From an uncultured Collinsella sp. (GTDB lineage: Bacteria; Actinomycetota; Coriobacteriia; Coriobacteriales; Coriobacteriaceae): a DNA stretch of 7,072 nucleotides. Below the pieces are notes generated by a model that was not told where the DNA came from, did not search any database, and saw nothing but the letters and a program-made list of their open reading frames with translations. Positions within the stretch are counted from its first letter, which is position 1, and each line of letters begins with the position of its first letter. Position numbers and translations under genes: made by a program. Below, piece after piece: positions 1 to 5,290 of this stretch. Location: the NCBI GenBank assembly GCA_900556515.1, contig USPH01000068.1:1-7072 (forward strand), in the 5' to 3' direction.

Positions 1-48
1 CGAGATCTGCGCATGTCTCGTGGGCTCGGAGATGTGTATAAGAGACAG
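1..48 (+). other. Illumina Nextera i7 adapter left at contig end (artefact)
   Basis: These bases are synthetic. Positions 1-6 (CGAGAT) match the 3' end of the P7 flow-cell oligo. Positions 7-14 (CTGCGCAT) sit where the 8-base i7 index belongs and are the reverse complement of ATGCGCAG, which I recall as Nextera XT index N722. Positions 15-29 are the Nextera Read 2 primer part, and 30-48 are the 19-base Tn5 mosaic end (AGATGTGTATAAGAGACAG). The order and lengths fit the library construct exactly, so genomic sequence begins at 49. The mosaic end must not be read as a natural Tn5/IS50 insertion: no transposase or second end is present. Confidence 0.97.
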
Positions 49-289
49 CTACAAGCCCATCGCACGCGGCAACGGGCGTCCTCGTTCCACACTGGATGAT
101 ACAATTTACGAGCCGGCGGGCGAAGCGGGCCCTATCCCCCGACCAAGCTCATCGCCCTGCGTTGCCGCGCGGCGATTTTCGTAGGTTCGCGCCTTGCGAA
201 AGCCGGCTTGCAAATCAGCGCAGCGAACGAAAATGGCCCCACCCGGGACCATTTTCGTTCGTGCGAATTGTTGACACGTGCCCCTACTC
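49..289. other. Left-edge stretch without a convincing gene
   Basis: No gene here could be supported. A plus-strand frame is open from the adapter junction (50) to a TAG at 182-184 and would read as a 44-residue C-terminal tail. It is proline- and arginine-rich with no recognisable motif, so it could be the end of a truncated gene or chance in GC-rich DNA. A minus-strand frame starting near 142 is also open to the contig end, but its purine-rich stretch is too close to the ATG to be a normal ribosome binding site. The structured elements are a strong hairpin at 219-265 and a weaker inverted repeat (ATCGCC at 151-156, GGCGAT at 171-176) followed by TTT. The latter could be a weak plus-strand terminator. 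Confidence 0.5.
219..265. repeat. Strong hairpin downstream of the GNAT gene, possible terminator
   Basis: A perfect 13-bp inverted repeat (CGAACGAAAATGG at 224-236, CCATTTTCGTTCG at 249-261) encloses a 12-base loop. It extends by four more pairs (CGCA 219-222 with TGCG 262-265) if G223 bulges, giving a 17-bp stem. It starts 25 bases past the stop codon of the minus-strand acetyltransferase, where a terminator or 3'-end-stabilising hairpin would sit. Neither strand has a T run after the stem, so it is not a textbook intrinsic terminator. It could instead be one copy of a dispersed palindromic repeat. The inverted repeat is certain; its role is inferred. Confidence 0.65.
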
Positions 290-778
290 TTACGCCTCAC
301 GCAGCCAGTCGAACGCAACACGCGGCGTGCCGTCCGACACATACACGACGCCGGCACGCTCGAACCCCGCCTTAATACTCGCGCCCTGCATGGGCAGGTT
401 GTCCTGATGCGTGTCGATGCGCAGGTGATCGGCACGCTCCTTGGCAAAGGCAAACATCGCAGCCGCGATACCGTGCACGGTGCCATCGGACGCCACACGG
501 TGCAGCACGGCGTACGGAGTGTCGCTGCGCCATTGACCATCCTCAATTACGTCATAGCACTCGTCCGGGCCCGGCAAAAAGGCAAACGTCGCCACCACGC
601 GGCCATCGACTTCGCACACATAGCTGCCACCGGCGGCGATATCGGCAGCCAGTTGCTCGGCAGAAGGCGTGCCCTCGGGCCACTGTGTGGCGTTGCCATG
701 CGCGCGCATAAAGGCGCGGGCCGCGTCATAGATAGCCATGACAGCGGGAATGTCGGTATCGAGGGTTTTTCTGATCAT
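290..778 (-). CDS. GNAT-family N-acetyltransferase
   Basis: This protein of about 162 residues probably transfers an acetyl group from acetyl-CoA to an amine; the substrate is unknown. It spans a single GNAT fold. Numbering from the ATG, the N-terminal strand and helix carry IRKTLDTDIPAVMAIYDAA (residues 2-20). Residues 93-108 (HRVASDGTVHGIAAAM) hold the acetyl-CoA pyrophosphate loop in the relaxed form seen in this subfamily rather than a strict Q/RxxGxG/A. The segment LRIDTHQDNLPMQ followed by KAGFERAGVVYV (119-147) is the usual motif B of small stand-alone acetyltransferases. A GTG start at 781, one codon upstream, is also possible: GAGG lies 7 bases before GTG and 10 before ATG, and I preferred the ATG. 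The gene is divergent from the WHLT-motif gene across a symmetric inverted repeat, and a strong hairpin follows its stop. Family assignment is firm; function beyond that is not. Confidence 0.9.
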   Translation of the reverse strand: MIRKTLDTDIPAVMAIYDAARAFMRAHGNATQWPEGTPSAEQLAADIAAGGSYVCEVDGRVVATFAFLPGPDECYDVIEDGQWRSDTPYAVLHRVASDGTVHGIAAAMFAFAKERADHLRIDTHQDNLPMQGASIKAGFERAGVVYVSDGTPRVAFDWLREA

Positions 779-799
779 CACGCGGCGACCTCACGTTTA

Positions 800-831
800 T
801 TGGTATCACTTTGATTGAGCAATGATACCAA
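800..831. promoter_or_regulatory. Symmetric inverted repeat in the divergent promoter region (operator candidate)
   Basis: TTGGTATCA (800-808) and TGATACCAA (823-831) form a perfect 9-bp inverted repeat with 14 bases between arms, centred in the spacer between the divergent GNAT gene and the WHLT-motif gene. Arm centres are 23 bases apart, about two helical turns, which suits a dimeric repressor. Because of the symmetry, both strands read TTGGTA, 17 bases, then TGATAC: a plausible though weak -35/-10 layout in both directions. The site may therefore be a shared operator lying over two back-to-back promoters. The repeat is seen directly; operator and promoter roles are inferred. No regulator gene lies beside it. 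Confidence 0.5.
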
Positions 832-849
832 CGTTTGGAGAGGGGCGCG

Positions 850-1152
850 ATGCAGATGGGGAGCAAAAAGCGAGCCGCCTGGTCAAAAGCAAAAAGCGAG
901 TTTTTGAGCACTGCCACCGGCGGCGATATGAGCGACCTGTTTGCACGCGAGGACGAGCGCCGCGACGCCCTGGACGCCGAGCGCGATGAGGCCTGGCGCT
1001 ACAAGTCGTGCGAGCGCAAAAACCGTTACGACACGCGCGCCGAGGCCGAGGCCGTTATGGCCGACTGCGAAAACCGCGGGCGGCGCGGTTTGGCCTGCTA
1101 CAAATGCGAATACTGCGGTGGATGGCACCTGACGTCGCACCCTTGGAAATAG
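850..1152 (+). CDS. Small protein with C-terminal CxxCxxC...WHLT zinc-ribbon-like motif
   Basis: This 100-residue soluble protein has no function I can name. The N-terminal half is basic then highly charged (about residues 1-50, including REDERRDALDAERDEAWR) and probably helical. The C-terminal half holds K-N-R-Y-D-T-R-A-E-A-E-A (57-68), then CYKCEYCGGWHLTSHP (83-98). Cysteines 54, 83, 86 and 89 with histidines 93 and 97 are candidate zinc ligands. I recall small actinobacterial and phage proteins ending in a similar Y-x-C-x-x-C-x-x-WHLT block, usually annotated as hypothetical. I chose ATG 850 because GGAGAGGGG ends 4 bases upstream; a TTG at 835 would add five residues and overlap that site. 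It is divergent from the acetyltransferase and converges on rsmJ, with 48 bases between stops and no evident terminator. Nucleic-acid binding is possible but unproven. Confidence 0.8.
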   Translation: MQMGSKKRAAWSKAKSEFLSTATGGDMSDLFAREDERRDALDAERDEAWRYKSCERKNRYDTRAEAEAVMADCENRGRRGLACYKCEYCGGWHLTSHPWK

Positions 1153-1200
1153 GCGCCGCATCGGCACGGCATTGACGGAGCGCCAGCCATCGCACGCAAG

Positions 1201-1905
1201 CTACGGGCGCGGCGGCACCAAAACATCGTAACGAACGGCCTTGCCCGCAAGTTGATAGCTCGGCTTAACGCCGGCAAGCAGTGGCCCCTTCACCGGTCGC
1301 TTGATAACGACCTTGCGCGGGTGCACCGCAAGCGCAGCTTCGACCAACGTCTCCTCATCGGCGCACGGCTGTTCCAGATGATGCAAGAGTTGGAACTTCT
1401 TTTTAACCGCCGCGCTCTTGGTGCGTCCGGGAAACATGGGGTCCAGATACACCACGTCAGGAGCGGTGAGCTCGCCCTGCCCGATCAGCTCAGCTGTATG
1501 GCGAAGGCCGGCAATGCTATCCTCGCCCGCATGTAAGCGCATGCGCGACACGGCAGCCACAAGCGCCGGATCATCTGCCGCGCGATCCAGGGCATCCTTG
1601 AGGAGCGCCGCGATCACGCAATCCTGCTCATACAGATCGACGGTAAAGCCCGCGGCCGCCAGCAGCAGCGAATCCTCGCCAAAGCCTGCCGTGGCGTCAA
1701 TCGCCCATGGGCTCTCGATGCCTTTTGCGCGCGCAGCCTTTACCAGCAGTTCTTGCTGCAGACGGCCCTGCTTGAGCCGTGGAAGCATGCGGCCAAAATC
1801 GGCACGCAGCTCCATCGTGCCGTCGGTGAGCGTGAGGCCCTCGGGCTTCCCGGTCAGCTCAAGCCCCGCGGCCCGAGCAACAGAAAAGGGATCGACGACG
1901 CCCAT
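1201..1905 (-). CDS. rsmJ: 16S rRNA (guanine1516-N2)-methyltransferase RsmJ
   Basis: RsmJ uses S-adenosylmethionine to methylate N2 of G1516 (E. coli numbering) in 16S rRNA, a modification near the decoding region. The 234 residues are close to the roughly 250 of the E. coli protein. Residues 68-83 (AIDATAGFGEDSLLLA) are the SAM-binding motif I in the form typical of this family, and E93 follows at the end of the next strand. Residues 152-171 (VYLDPMFPGRTKSAAVKKKF) are the family's hallmark catalytic segment, with the DP-MFP core and the KSA-x-VKK tail. VVIKRPVKGPLLAG (199-212) matches the conserved late strand. The ATG at 1905 has AAGGAG five bases upstream (1911-1916). A 47-residue membrane protein lies 63 bases upstream on the same strand with no clear terminator between, so the two may be co-transcribed. 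Confidence 0.92.
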   Translation of the reverse strand: MGVVDPFSVARAAGLELTGKPEGLTLTDGTMELRADFGRMLPRLKQGRLQQELLVKAARAKGIESPWAIDATAGFGEDSLLLAAAGFTVDLYEQDCVIAALLKDALDRAADDPALVAAVSRMRLHAGEDSIAGLRHTAELIGQGELTAPDVVYLDPMFPGRTKSAAVKKKFQLLHHLEQPCADEETLVEAALAVHPRKVVIKRPVKGPLLAGVKPSYQLAGKAVRYDVLVPPRP

Positions 1906-1968
1906 GGGTACTCCTTAACAAGCAAAACGAATACGTGAGCGCCGTTTATGCCGGCACCCAACCGTCCG

Positions 1969-2112
1969 CTATTGTCCCACATGCGACATGGCCCACAGCA
2001 TCCCAATGCAAAGCACCGCCATCAATCCCGTGCACACGGCAGCGATCACAGAATCACTCATGCGCCTTCCCAACGATCGCGGCTCACGCACTTGCCCTGC
2101 TCCGTACATCAT
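1969..2112 (-). CDS. 47-residue single-helix membrane protein
   Basis: This short gene encodes MMYGAGQVREPRSLGRRMSD, then a hydrophobic segment from about residue 21 to 42 (SVIAAVCTGLMAVLCIGMLW), then AMSHVGQ and a TAG. One transmembrane helix with a basic, arginine-rich N-terminus (R9, R12, R16, R17) predicts N-in topology by the positive-inside rule. The main support is the translation signal: AAGGAGG (2117-2123) ends four bases before the first ATG, the strongest Shine-Dalgarno sequence in the window. A shorter 30-residue form starting at Met18 is possible, with GGGAAGG three bases before it. It lies upstream of rsmJ on the same strand and may be its operon partner. I do not recognise the family. 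Confidence 0.62.
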   Translation of the reverse strand: MMYGAGQVREPRSLGRRMSDSVIAAVCTGLMAVLCIGMLWAMSHVGQ

Positions 2113-2266
2113 GGCTCCTCCTTGAGACCAACTCCTTGTTACGGCCTCATCATCTCAGCGCCGCACATGAGCTGCCATCGATTTGGCTTACGTCCAGCTT
2201 TCCCTTTTGAAAGGTTGGGTTGGGCCGCGCGGGCTCAAAGCGCTTTCAGGCGCATGCATCGCCGCG

Positions 2267-2305
2267 TTGAACTACAATGTGCTTCACCATATGTGCAGCA
2301 CATTG
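2267..2305 (+). promoter_or_regulatory. Candidate promoter overlapped by a 9-bp inverted repeat
   Basis: CAATGTGCT (2275-2283) and AGCACATTG (2297-2305) form a perfect 9-bp inverted repeat with 13 bases between, 40 bases upstream of the four-helix membrane protein's start. A third half-site, ATGTGC at 2291-2296, abuts the right arm. A possible promoter runs from TTGAAC (2267-2272) across 17 bases to TATGTG (2290-2295); TACAAT at 2273-2278 is an alternative -10 without a good -35. If the first is right, the repeat covers the spacer and -10, as a repressor site would. The repeat is certain; the promoter assignment is weak. Confidence 0.4.
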
Positions 2306-2345
2306 GGTGCGCCAAGTTGGCGTACTCGTATCGAAAGGACCAGCC

Positions 2346-2747
2346 ATGAGCTTCACTCGCAAGACTCTCAAAATCCTTGCTCTCATCTACTTTGTTTTGG
2401 GTATCGCCAGCCTCGTCACCGCCGGCGTCGGTATCGCCACGGGCGGTCTCGATTCCACGTACGGTTCGTACGCCACGCTCGCAGCGGTCGTGCTTATCGC
2501 CAAGGGTCTCGTCGACCTTGCCGCAGGCGTCGCCGGTATCAAGGGCGCCAACAAGCCTTCGCAGGTGGACGGCGCGTTTAAGCTCGGTATTGTTGCCGCG
2601 GTCGCCACGCTTGCCCAAGCGGTGCTCACGCTTCCCGCGTTTGGCGGCGACGCCATCAACTTTGGCGCCTTTGTCATCGTGGTGTACGACCTGTTCTTTG
2701 TTCAGCAGGCACACGCCGTTAAGGCCGAGAACAAGGACCGCCTATAA
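2346..2747 (+). CDS. Four-helix integral membrane protein, function unknown
   Basis: The 133-residue product has a short basic N-terminus (MSFTRKTLK) and four hydrophobic segments at roughly residues 8-30, 43-66, 79-98 and 104-121, ending in a charged cytoplasmic tail (KAENKDRL). Small residues (Gly, Ala, Val) dominate the helices, and KGANKPSQVDG forms a polar loop between helices 2 and 3. No catalytic or transport motif is evident. The layout resembles small DUF-type four-helix proteins common in Coriobacteriia, but I cannot name the family. The ATG at 2346 has AAAGGA six bases upstream (2334-2339); a longer in-frame reading back to 2277 would cross the upstream inverted repeat and lacks a ribosome binding site. 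The gene is monocistronic, with its own upstream operator-like repeat and a strong terminator 38 bases after the stop. Confidence 0.8.
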   Translation: MSFTRKTLKILALIYFVLGIASLVTAGVGIATGGLDSTYGSYATLAAVVLIAKGLVDLAAGVAGIKGANKPSQVDGAFKLGIVAAVATLAQAVLTLPAFGGDAINFGAFVIVVYDLFFVQQAHAVKAENKDRL

Positions 2748-2785
2748 GCGCTCGCTTCTCATAACCTCTGCAGCCAAGCAACTAA

Positions 2786-2821
2786 AAAGGGCCGATCGCG
2801 CATCTCCGCGGTCGGCCCTTT
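2786..2821. terminator. Bidirectional intrinsic terminator
   Basis: A 15-bp stem (2786-2800 with 2807-2821) has one G-U wobble and a six-base loop, CATCTC. The left side is preceded by further A residues (2784-2785) and the right arm ends in TTT, so both strands have a GC-rich stem with a short T run. The T run is longer (five) on the minus strand. It lies between the convergent four-helix membrane gene (stop at 2747) and the rRNA methyltransferase (stop at 2876) and can serve both. Confidence 0.88.
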
Positions 2822-2837
2822 ACGTTTGCCCAGATAA

Positions 2838-2874
2838 AACCTACCAAAATAAACCTGTCCCTTTTTGGCAGGTT
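2838..2874 (-). repeat. Imperfect inverted repeat at the 3' end of the RlmA-type gene
   Basis: Arms AACCTACCAAAA (2838-2849) and TTTTGGCAGGTT (2863-2874) pair over 12 positions with one exception, around a 13-base spacer containing CCTGTCCC. In RNA from the minus strand the odd position is a G-U pair, whereas on the plus strand it is an A-C mismatch, so the structure is intact only in the methyltransferase transcript. It begins one base beyond that gene's stop codon. I associate this sequence with intergenic repeats of Collinsella genomes, from memory only. It may be a second terminator or processing hairpin ahead of the one at 2786-2821. Confidence 0.55.
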
Positions 2875-2875
2875 G

Positions 2876-3691
2876 TTAGCTGTGGCGGTACTCGGCGATG
2901 ATGAAGTCGATGTCAGTCTGAAGGGTATCGAGGTTTGCCAGGCGCTCTTTGTCGGCGGGGCGCGTGCGGTAGTAGTACGGCGTCATCTGGAACACCGCCT
3001 CGATGTCCGCTTGGGTCTGAAGCGTAATATTCGCAGACACCCGCTGCGTTCCGACCAACTCGAGCTCGGTGGTCTGCGGCAGCTTCTCGTCATTAAGATA
3101 TGGCGTGTCGTAGAGCACCTCCTTGAGCCCAAACAAATGACGGGCACCCGGCACCACGGTATAGAGTGAGCCCTCTGGCGCCAGCACGCGGGCAAACTCA
3201 CGCTCGTTAAAGGGAGCGAAGAGCTCGGTCACCATATCGAAGGCGCCGTCCGCCACGGGGATGTCCTTCATGTTGGCCACGAAATAGGTCACATCGCCGC
3301 GCTTGGCGGCCAGGCGCACCATCTCTTTGCCCAAGTCGAACCCGTAAGCGCCCACGCCCGGCACCGCGCCCATGGCACTCGTGTAATAGCCCTCGCCACA
3401 GCAAATATCGAGCAACGTCATGGGGCCGTTCGTAGGCGCAGCGCGCCCAGACACCTGCTTGCGCACCAGCTCGACCATCGCATCGCGCAACGGCGCGTAG
3501 TATCCACGGTTCAAAAAGTCACGACGGCTGCGCGCCTGCGACTTGGGATCGCCCATGGAGTCGCCGCTCTTGGACGAGCGCAATAGATATAGATAGCCCT
3601 CGCGCGCACGGTCAAACCGGTGCCCACCCGCGCATGCAGCACCGCGTTCGTCATCCACCAGCGGCTCATGGCAAACGGGACACAACAACAT
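2876..3691 (-). CDS. rlmA: 23S rRNA (guanine-N1)-methyltransferase, RlmA family
   Basis: Members of this family methylate N1 of a guanine in hairpin 35 of 23S rRNA: G745 for RlmA(I) in Gram-negatives, G748 for RlmA(II) (TlrB) in Gram-positives. The 271 residues match the family length. The N-terminal zinc finger has Cys4, Cys7, Cys20 and His24, followed by the family signature FDRAREGYLYLL (26-37), D-x-x-x-x-M-x-x-AR (44-54) and RRDFLNRGYY (56-65). The SAM-binding motif I is LLDICCGEGYY (93-103), and FAPFNEREFARVLAPEG (158-174) and MTPYYYRT (236-243) are the usual late motifs. The ATG at 3691 has AAGGAG five bases upstream (3697-3702). In an actinobacterium the G748 type, linked in TlrB to tylosin resistance, is the likelier, but sequence alone does not settle the target base. 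The gene stands alone. Confidence 0.9.
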   Translation of the reverse strand: MLLCPVCHEPLVDDERGAACAGGHRFDRAREGYLYLLRSSKSGDSMGDPKSQARSRRDFLNRGYYAPLRDAMVELVRKQVSGRAAPTNGPMTLLDICCGEGYYTSAMGAVPGVGAYGFDLGKEMVRLAAKRGDVTYFVANMKDIPVADGAFDMVTELFAPFNEREFARVLAPEGSLYTVVPGARHLFGLKEVLYDTPYLNDEKLPQTTELELVGTQRVSANITLQTQADIEAVFQMTPYYYRTRPADKERLANLDTLQTDIDFIIAEYRHS

Positions 3692-3726
3692 GGCAACTCC
3701 TTAGCGCGAACAACACAACGCCCACC

Positions 3727-3755
3727 ATTGTCGCACGCCTTCCCCACCTAGTCAT
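3727..3755 (-). promoter_or_regulatory. Weak candidate promoter for the RlmA-type gene
   Basis: On the minus strand, ATGACT (3755-3750) and GACAAT (3732-3727) each match four of six consensus bases with a 17-base spacer, 36 bases before the start codon. The -35 hexamer lies inside the left arm of the inverted repeat at 3748-3778. Both hexamers are degenerate, so this is only the best candidate in the spacer. Confidence 0.28.
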
Positions 3756-3839
3756 TGGGGACGTTCTTGAATGACTAGTTAGAAGAGATAAGGAGTGTCC
3801 CCAGCTGCCGACAGAAAAGGAACGTCCCTAAGTGCCGAC
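3748..3839. repeat. Cluster of short inverted and direct repeats between rlmA and the MATE gene
   Basis: CTAGTCATT (3748-3756) and AATGACTAG (3770-3778) form a perfect 9-bp inverted repeat around GGGGACGTTCTTG. Two related 16-base units follow at 3797-3812 and 3824-3839, both starting GTCCC and ending TGCCGAC, identical at 13 positions. GGGACGTTC inside the first loop reappears inverted as GAACGTCCC at 3820-3828. The parts thus look like fragments of one repeat family. I associate such GGGACGTTC/TGCCGAC intergenic repeats with Collinsella, from memory. No open frame or transposase goes with them. Confidence 0.6.
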
Positions 3840-3907
3840 TGGTTGCATTAGGAGTATCATCGTCTGCGCAAATAAGCACGATATAGCATGTTAGAGATTG
3901 AGAGCGT

Positions 3908-5290
3908 ATGGCTGATACCGCATCTAAGCACATCGATATGACCACCGGCTCGCTGTGGCGCAATATTCCCCTGTTCGCCTTCCCCGTGGCCGCCACGAGC
4001 ATCTTGGAGCAGCTGTCGAACCTCATCGCCACGGTCATTATCGGCAACTTCTCGGGCGACCAGGGAACCCTCGCCATGGCGGCGGTCGGCTCCAATGTTC
4101 CGCTTACCAGCCTTATGCTCAACCTGTTTATTGGCATGTCGCTTGGCTCCAACGTGGTCATCGCCAACGCTATCGGCCGCGACGATCAGAACATGGTCAA
4201 ACGCGCCGTCCATACCTCGATTTTAATGGCGCTCGTGGGCTTTATCGTCATCGCGCTGGGCGAGATCTTTGCCGAGCCCATGCTCGCCGCCCTCAACGTT
4301 CCCGCCGAAACCATGCCGCTCGCTTCGCTCTACCTGCGCGTCTTTTTGCTGAGCATGCCCTCGATCTTGCTCTACAACTTTGAGGCTGCGATCTTCCGCT
4401 CCGTCGGCATCACCCGCATGCCGCTGCAGGCGCTTGCCGTGTCCACCGTCCTCAACATTGGCCTGGACCTCATCTTTGTCCCCGTACTCCACTGGGGTGT
4501 CGCGGGCGTCGCCATCGCCACCGCCATCGCCTACACCGTCAGCGCCGCCACACTCTTTATCCGCCTGCTCAAGACCGGCTCCGTCGTCCGCGTCACCCCA
4601 CGCGACCTGGCTATCGACCCGTTCGCCCTCAAGCGCATCGTCAAGATCGGCCTGCCAGCCGGCATCCAAAGCGCCGTCTTTGCCGTAGCCAACATCATCA
4701 TCCAGTCCGCCATCAACAGCCTGGGCACCGAGGTCATGGCGGCATCGAGCGCCGCTATGAGCTTGGAGTACGTATGCTACAACCTGCTCAACAGCTTTAG
4801 CCAGGCGTGCACCACCTTTGTGGGACAAAACCACGGTGCCCGCCAGATCGACCGCTGCACCAAAACGCTCAAGGTCTGCCTGGTCGAAGGCGGTATCGTC
4901 GCGCTCACCACGACCATCGTTATTGTCGGCCTGGGGCGCGAGATCTTGTCGCTGTTCAACAGCGATCCCAACATCGTCTCGATCGGCTATATCCGCGTGT
5001 GTTCGATCTTCCCGGCGTACGCCTTTAGCATGTTCTACGAAAACATGTCCGGCTACCTGCGCGGCTTTGGTATCTCGCTCACGCCCGCCCTCATCACCAT
5101 GATCTGCGTCTGCGGCATCCGCTTCTATTGGGTGTTCTGCGTGTTCCCGCACTTCCGCACCTTTGCGAACATCATGATGGTCTACCCCATCAGCCTGGGC
5201 ACCACGGCGTTCTTTATGGTCGTGGCGGTGCTACTCTGCCACCCGGCACGCACCTATCGTGTCACCCAAGCCAAAGCGACAGCCCGCTAA
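3908..5290 (+). CDS. MATE-family multidrug/cation efflux transporter
   Basis: MATE transporters are 12-helix inner-membrane antiporters that export drugs or other organic cations in exchange for Na+ or H+. The 460 residues match the usual length, and hydrophobic segments run throughout in two pseudo-symmetric halves. Residues 36-93 include IGNFSGDQGTLAMAAVGSN and SNVVIANAIGRDD. Residues 304-311 (FVGQNHGA) are the hallmark of the second half, the counterpart of 82-93. NFEAAIFRSVGITRMPLQAL (157-176) and ENMSGYLRGFG (378-388) are the paired segments found at equivalent positions in each half. The substrate cannot be read from sequence. ATG 3908 is the first possible start, because an in-frame TGA lies at 3899-3901; the upstream sequence lacks a good Shine-Dalgarno, so translation may be weak or nearly leaderless. 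TATCAT (3855-3860) is a possible -10 without a clear -35. The gene is transcribed alone and converges on the LysR gene. Confidence 0.93.
   Translation: MADTASKHIDMTTGSLWRNIPLFAFPVAATSILEQLSNLIATVIIGNFSGDQGTLAMAAVGSNVPLTSLMLNLFIGMSLGSNVVIANAIGRDDQNMVKRAVHTSILMALVGFIVIALGEIFAEPMLAALNVPAETMPLASLYLRVFLLSMPSILLYNFEAAIFRSVGITRMPLQALAVSTVLNIGLDLIFVPVLHWGVAGVAIATAIAYTVSAATLFIRLLKTGSVVRVTPRDLAIDPFALKRIVKIGLPAGIQSAVFAVANIIIQSAINSLGTEVMAASSAAMSLEYVCYNLLNSFSQACTTFVGQNHGARQIDRCTKTLKVCLVEGGIVALTTTIVIVGLGREILSLFNSDPNIVSIGYIRVCSIFPAYAFSMFYENMSGYLRGFGISLTPALITMICVCGIRFYWVFCVFPHFRTFANIMMVYPISLGTTAFFMVVAVLLCHPARTYRVTQAKATAR

Noticed and set aside
30..48. Tn5 mosaic end as evidence of a transposon insertion
   Set aside because: It is preceded by Read 2 primer, index and P7 bases in library order and there is no transposase; it is adapter.
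180..200. GTAGGTTCGCGCC resembles a tRNA T-arm
   Set aside because: No D-arm, anticodon arm or matching acceptor stem could be placed upstream at the right distances.
106..546. Minus-strand open frame of 146 codons
   Set aside because: It overlaps the GNAT gene in another frame, is arginine- and cysteine-rich with no motif, and is a GC-driven shadow.
278..814. Plus-strand open frame of 178 codons opposite the GNAT gene
   Set aside because: It is antisense to a clearly recognised gene and its product has no recognisable features.
1153..1200. GGCGC/GCGCC pair as a terminator between the WHLT gene and rsmJ
   Set aside because: The stem is only five pairs with a long loop and no T run on either strand.
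1418..1918. Plus-strand open frame of 166 codons opposite rsmJ
   Set aside because: It is serine/alanine-rich low-complexity sequence mirroring the codon pattern of rsmJ.
2235..2714. Minus-strand open frame of 159 codons opposite the four-helix membrane gene
   Set aside because: It is rich in Gly, Asp and Arg, as expected from the complement of a hydrophobic gene, and has no ribosome binding site or motif.
4223..5152. Minus-strand open frame of 309 codons inside the MATE gene
   Set aside because: Its extremely Asp/Gly/His-rich composition is the usual antisense image of a GC-rich membrane-protein gene, and the MATE reading is unambiguous.
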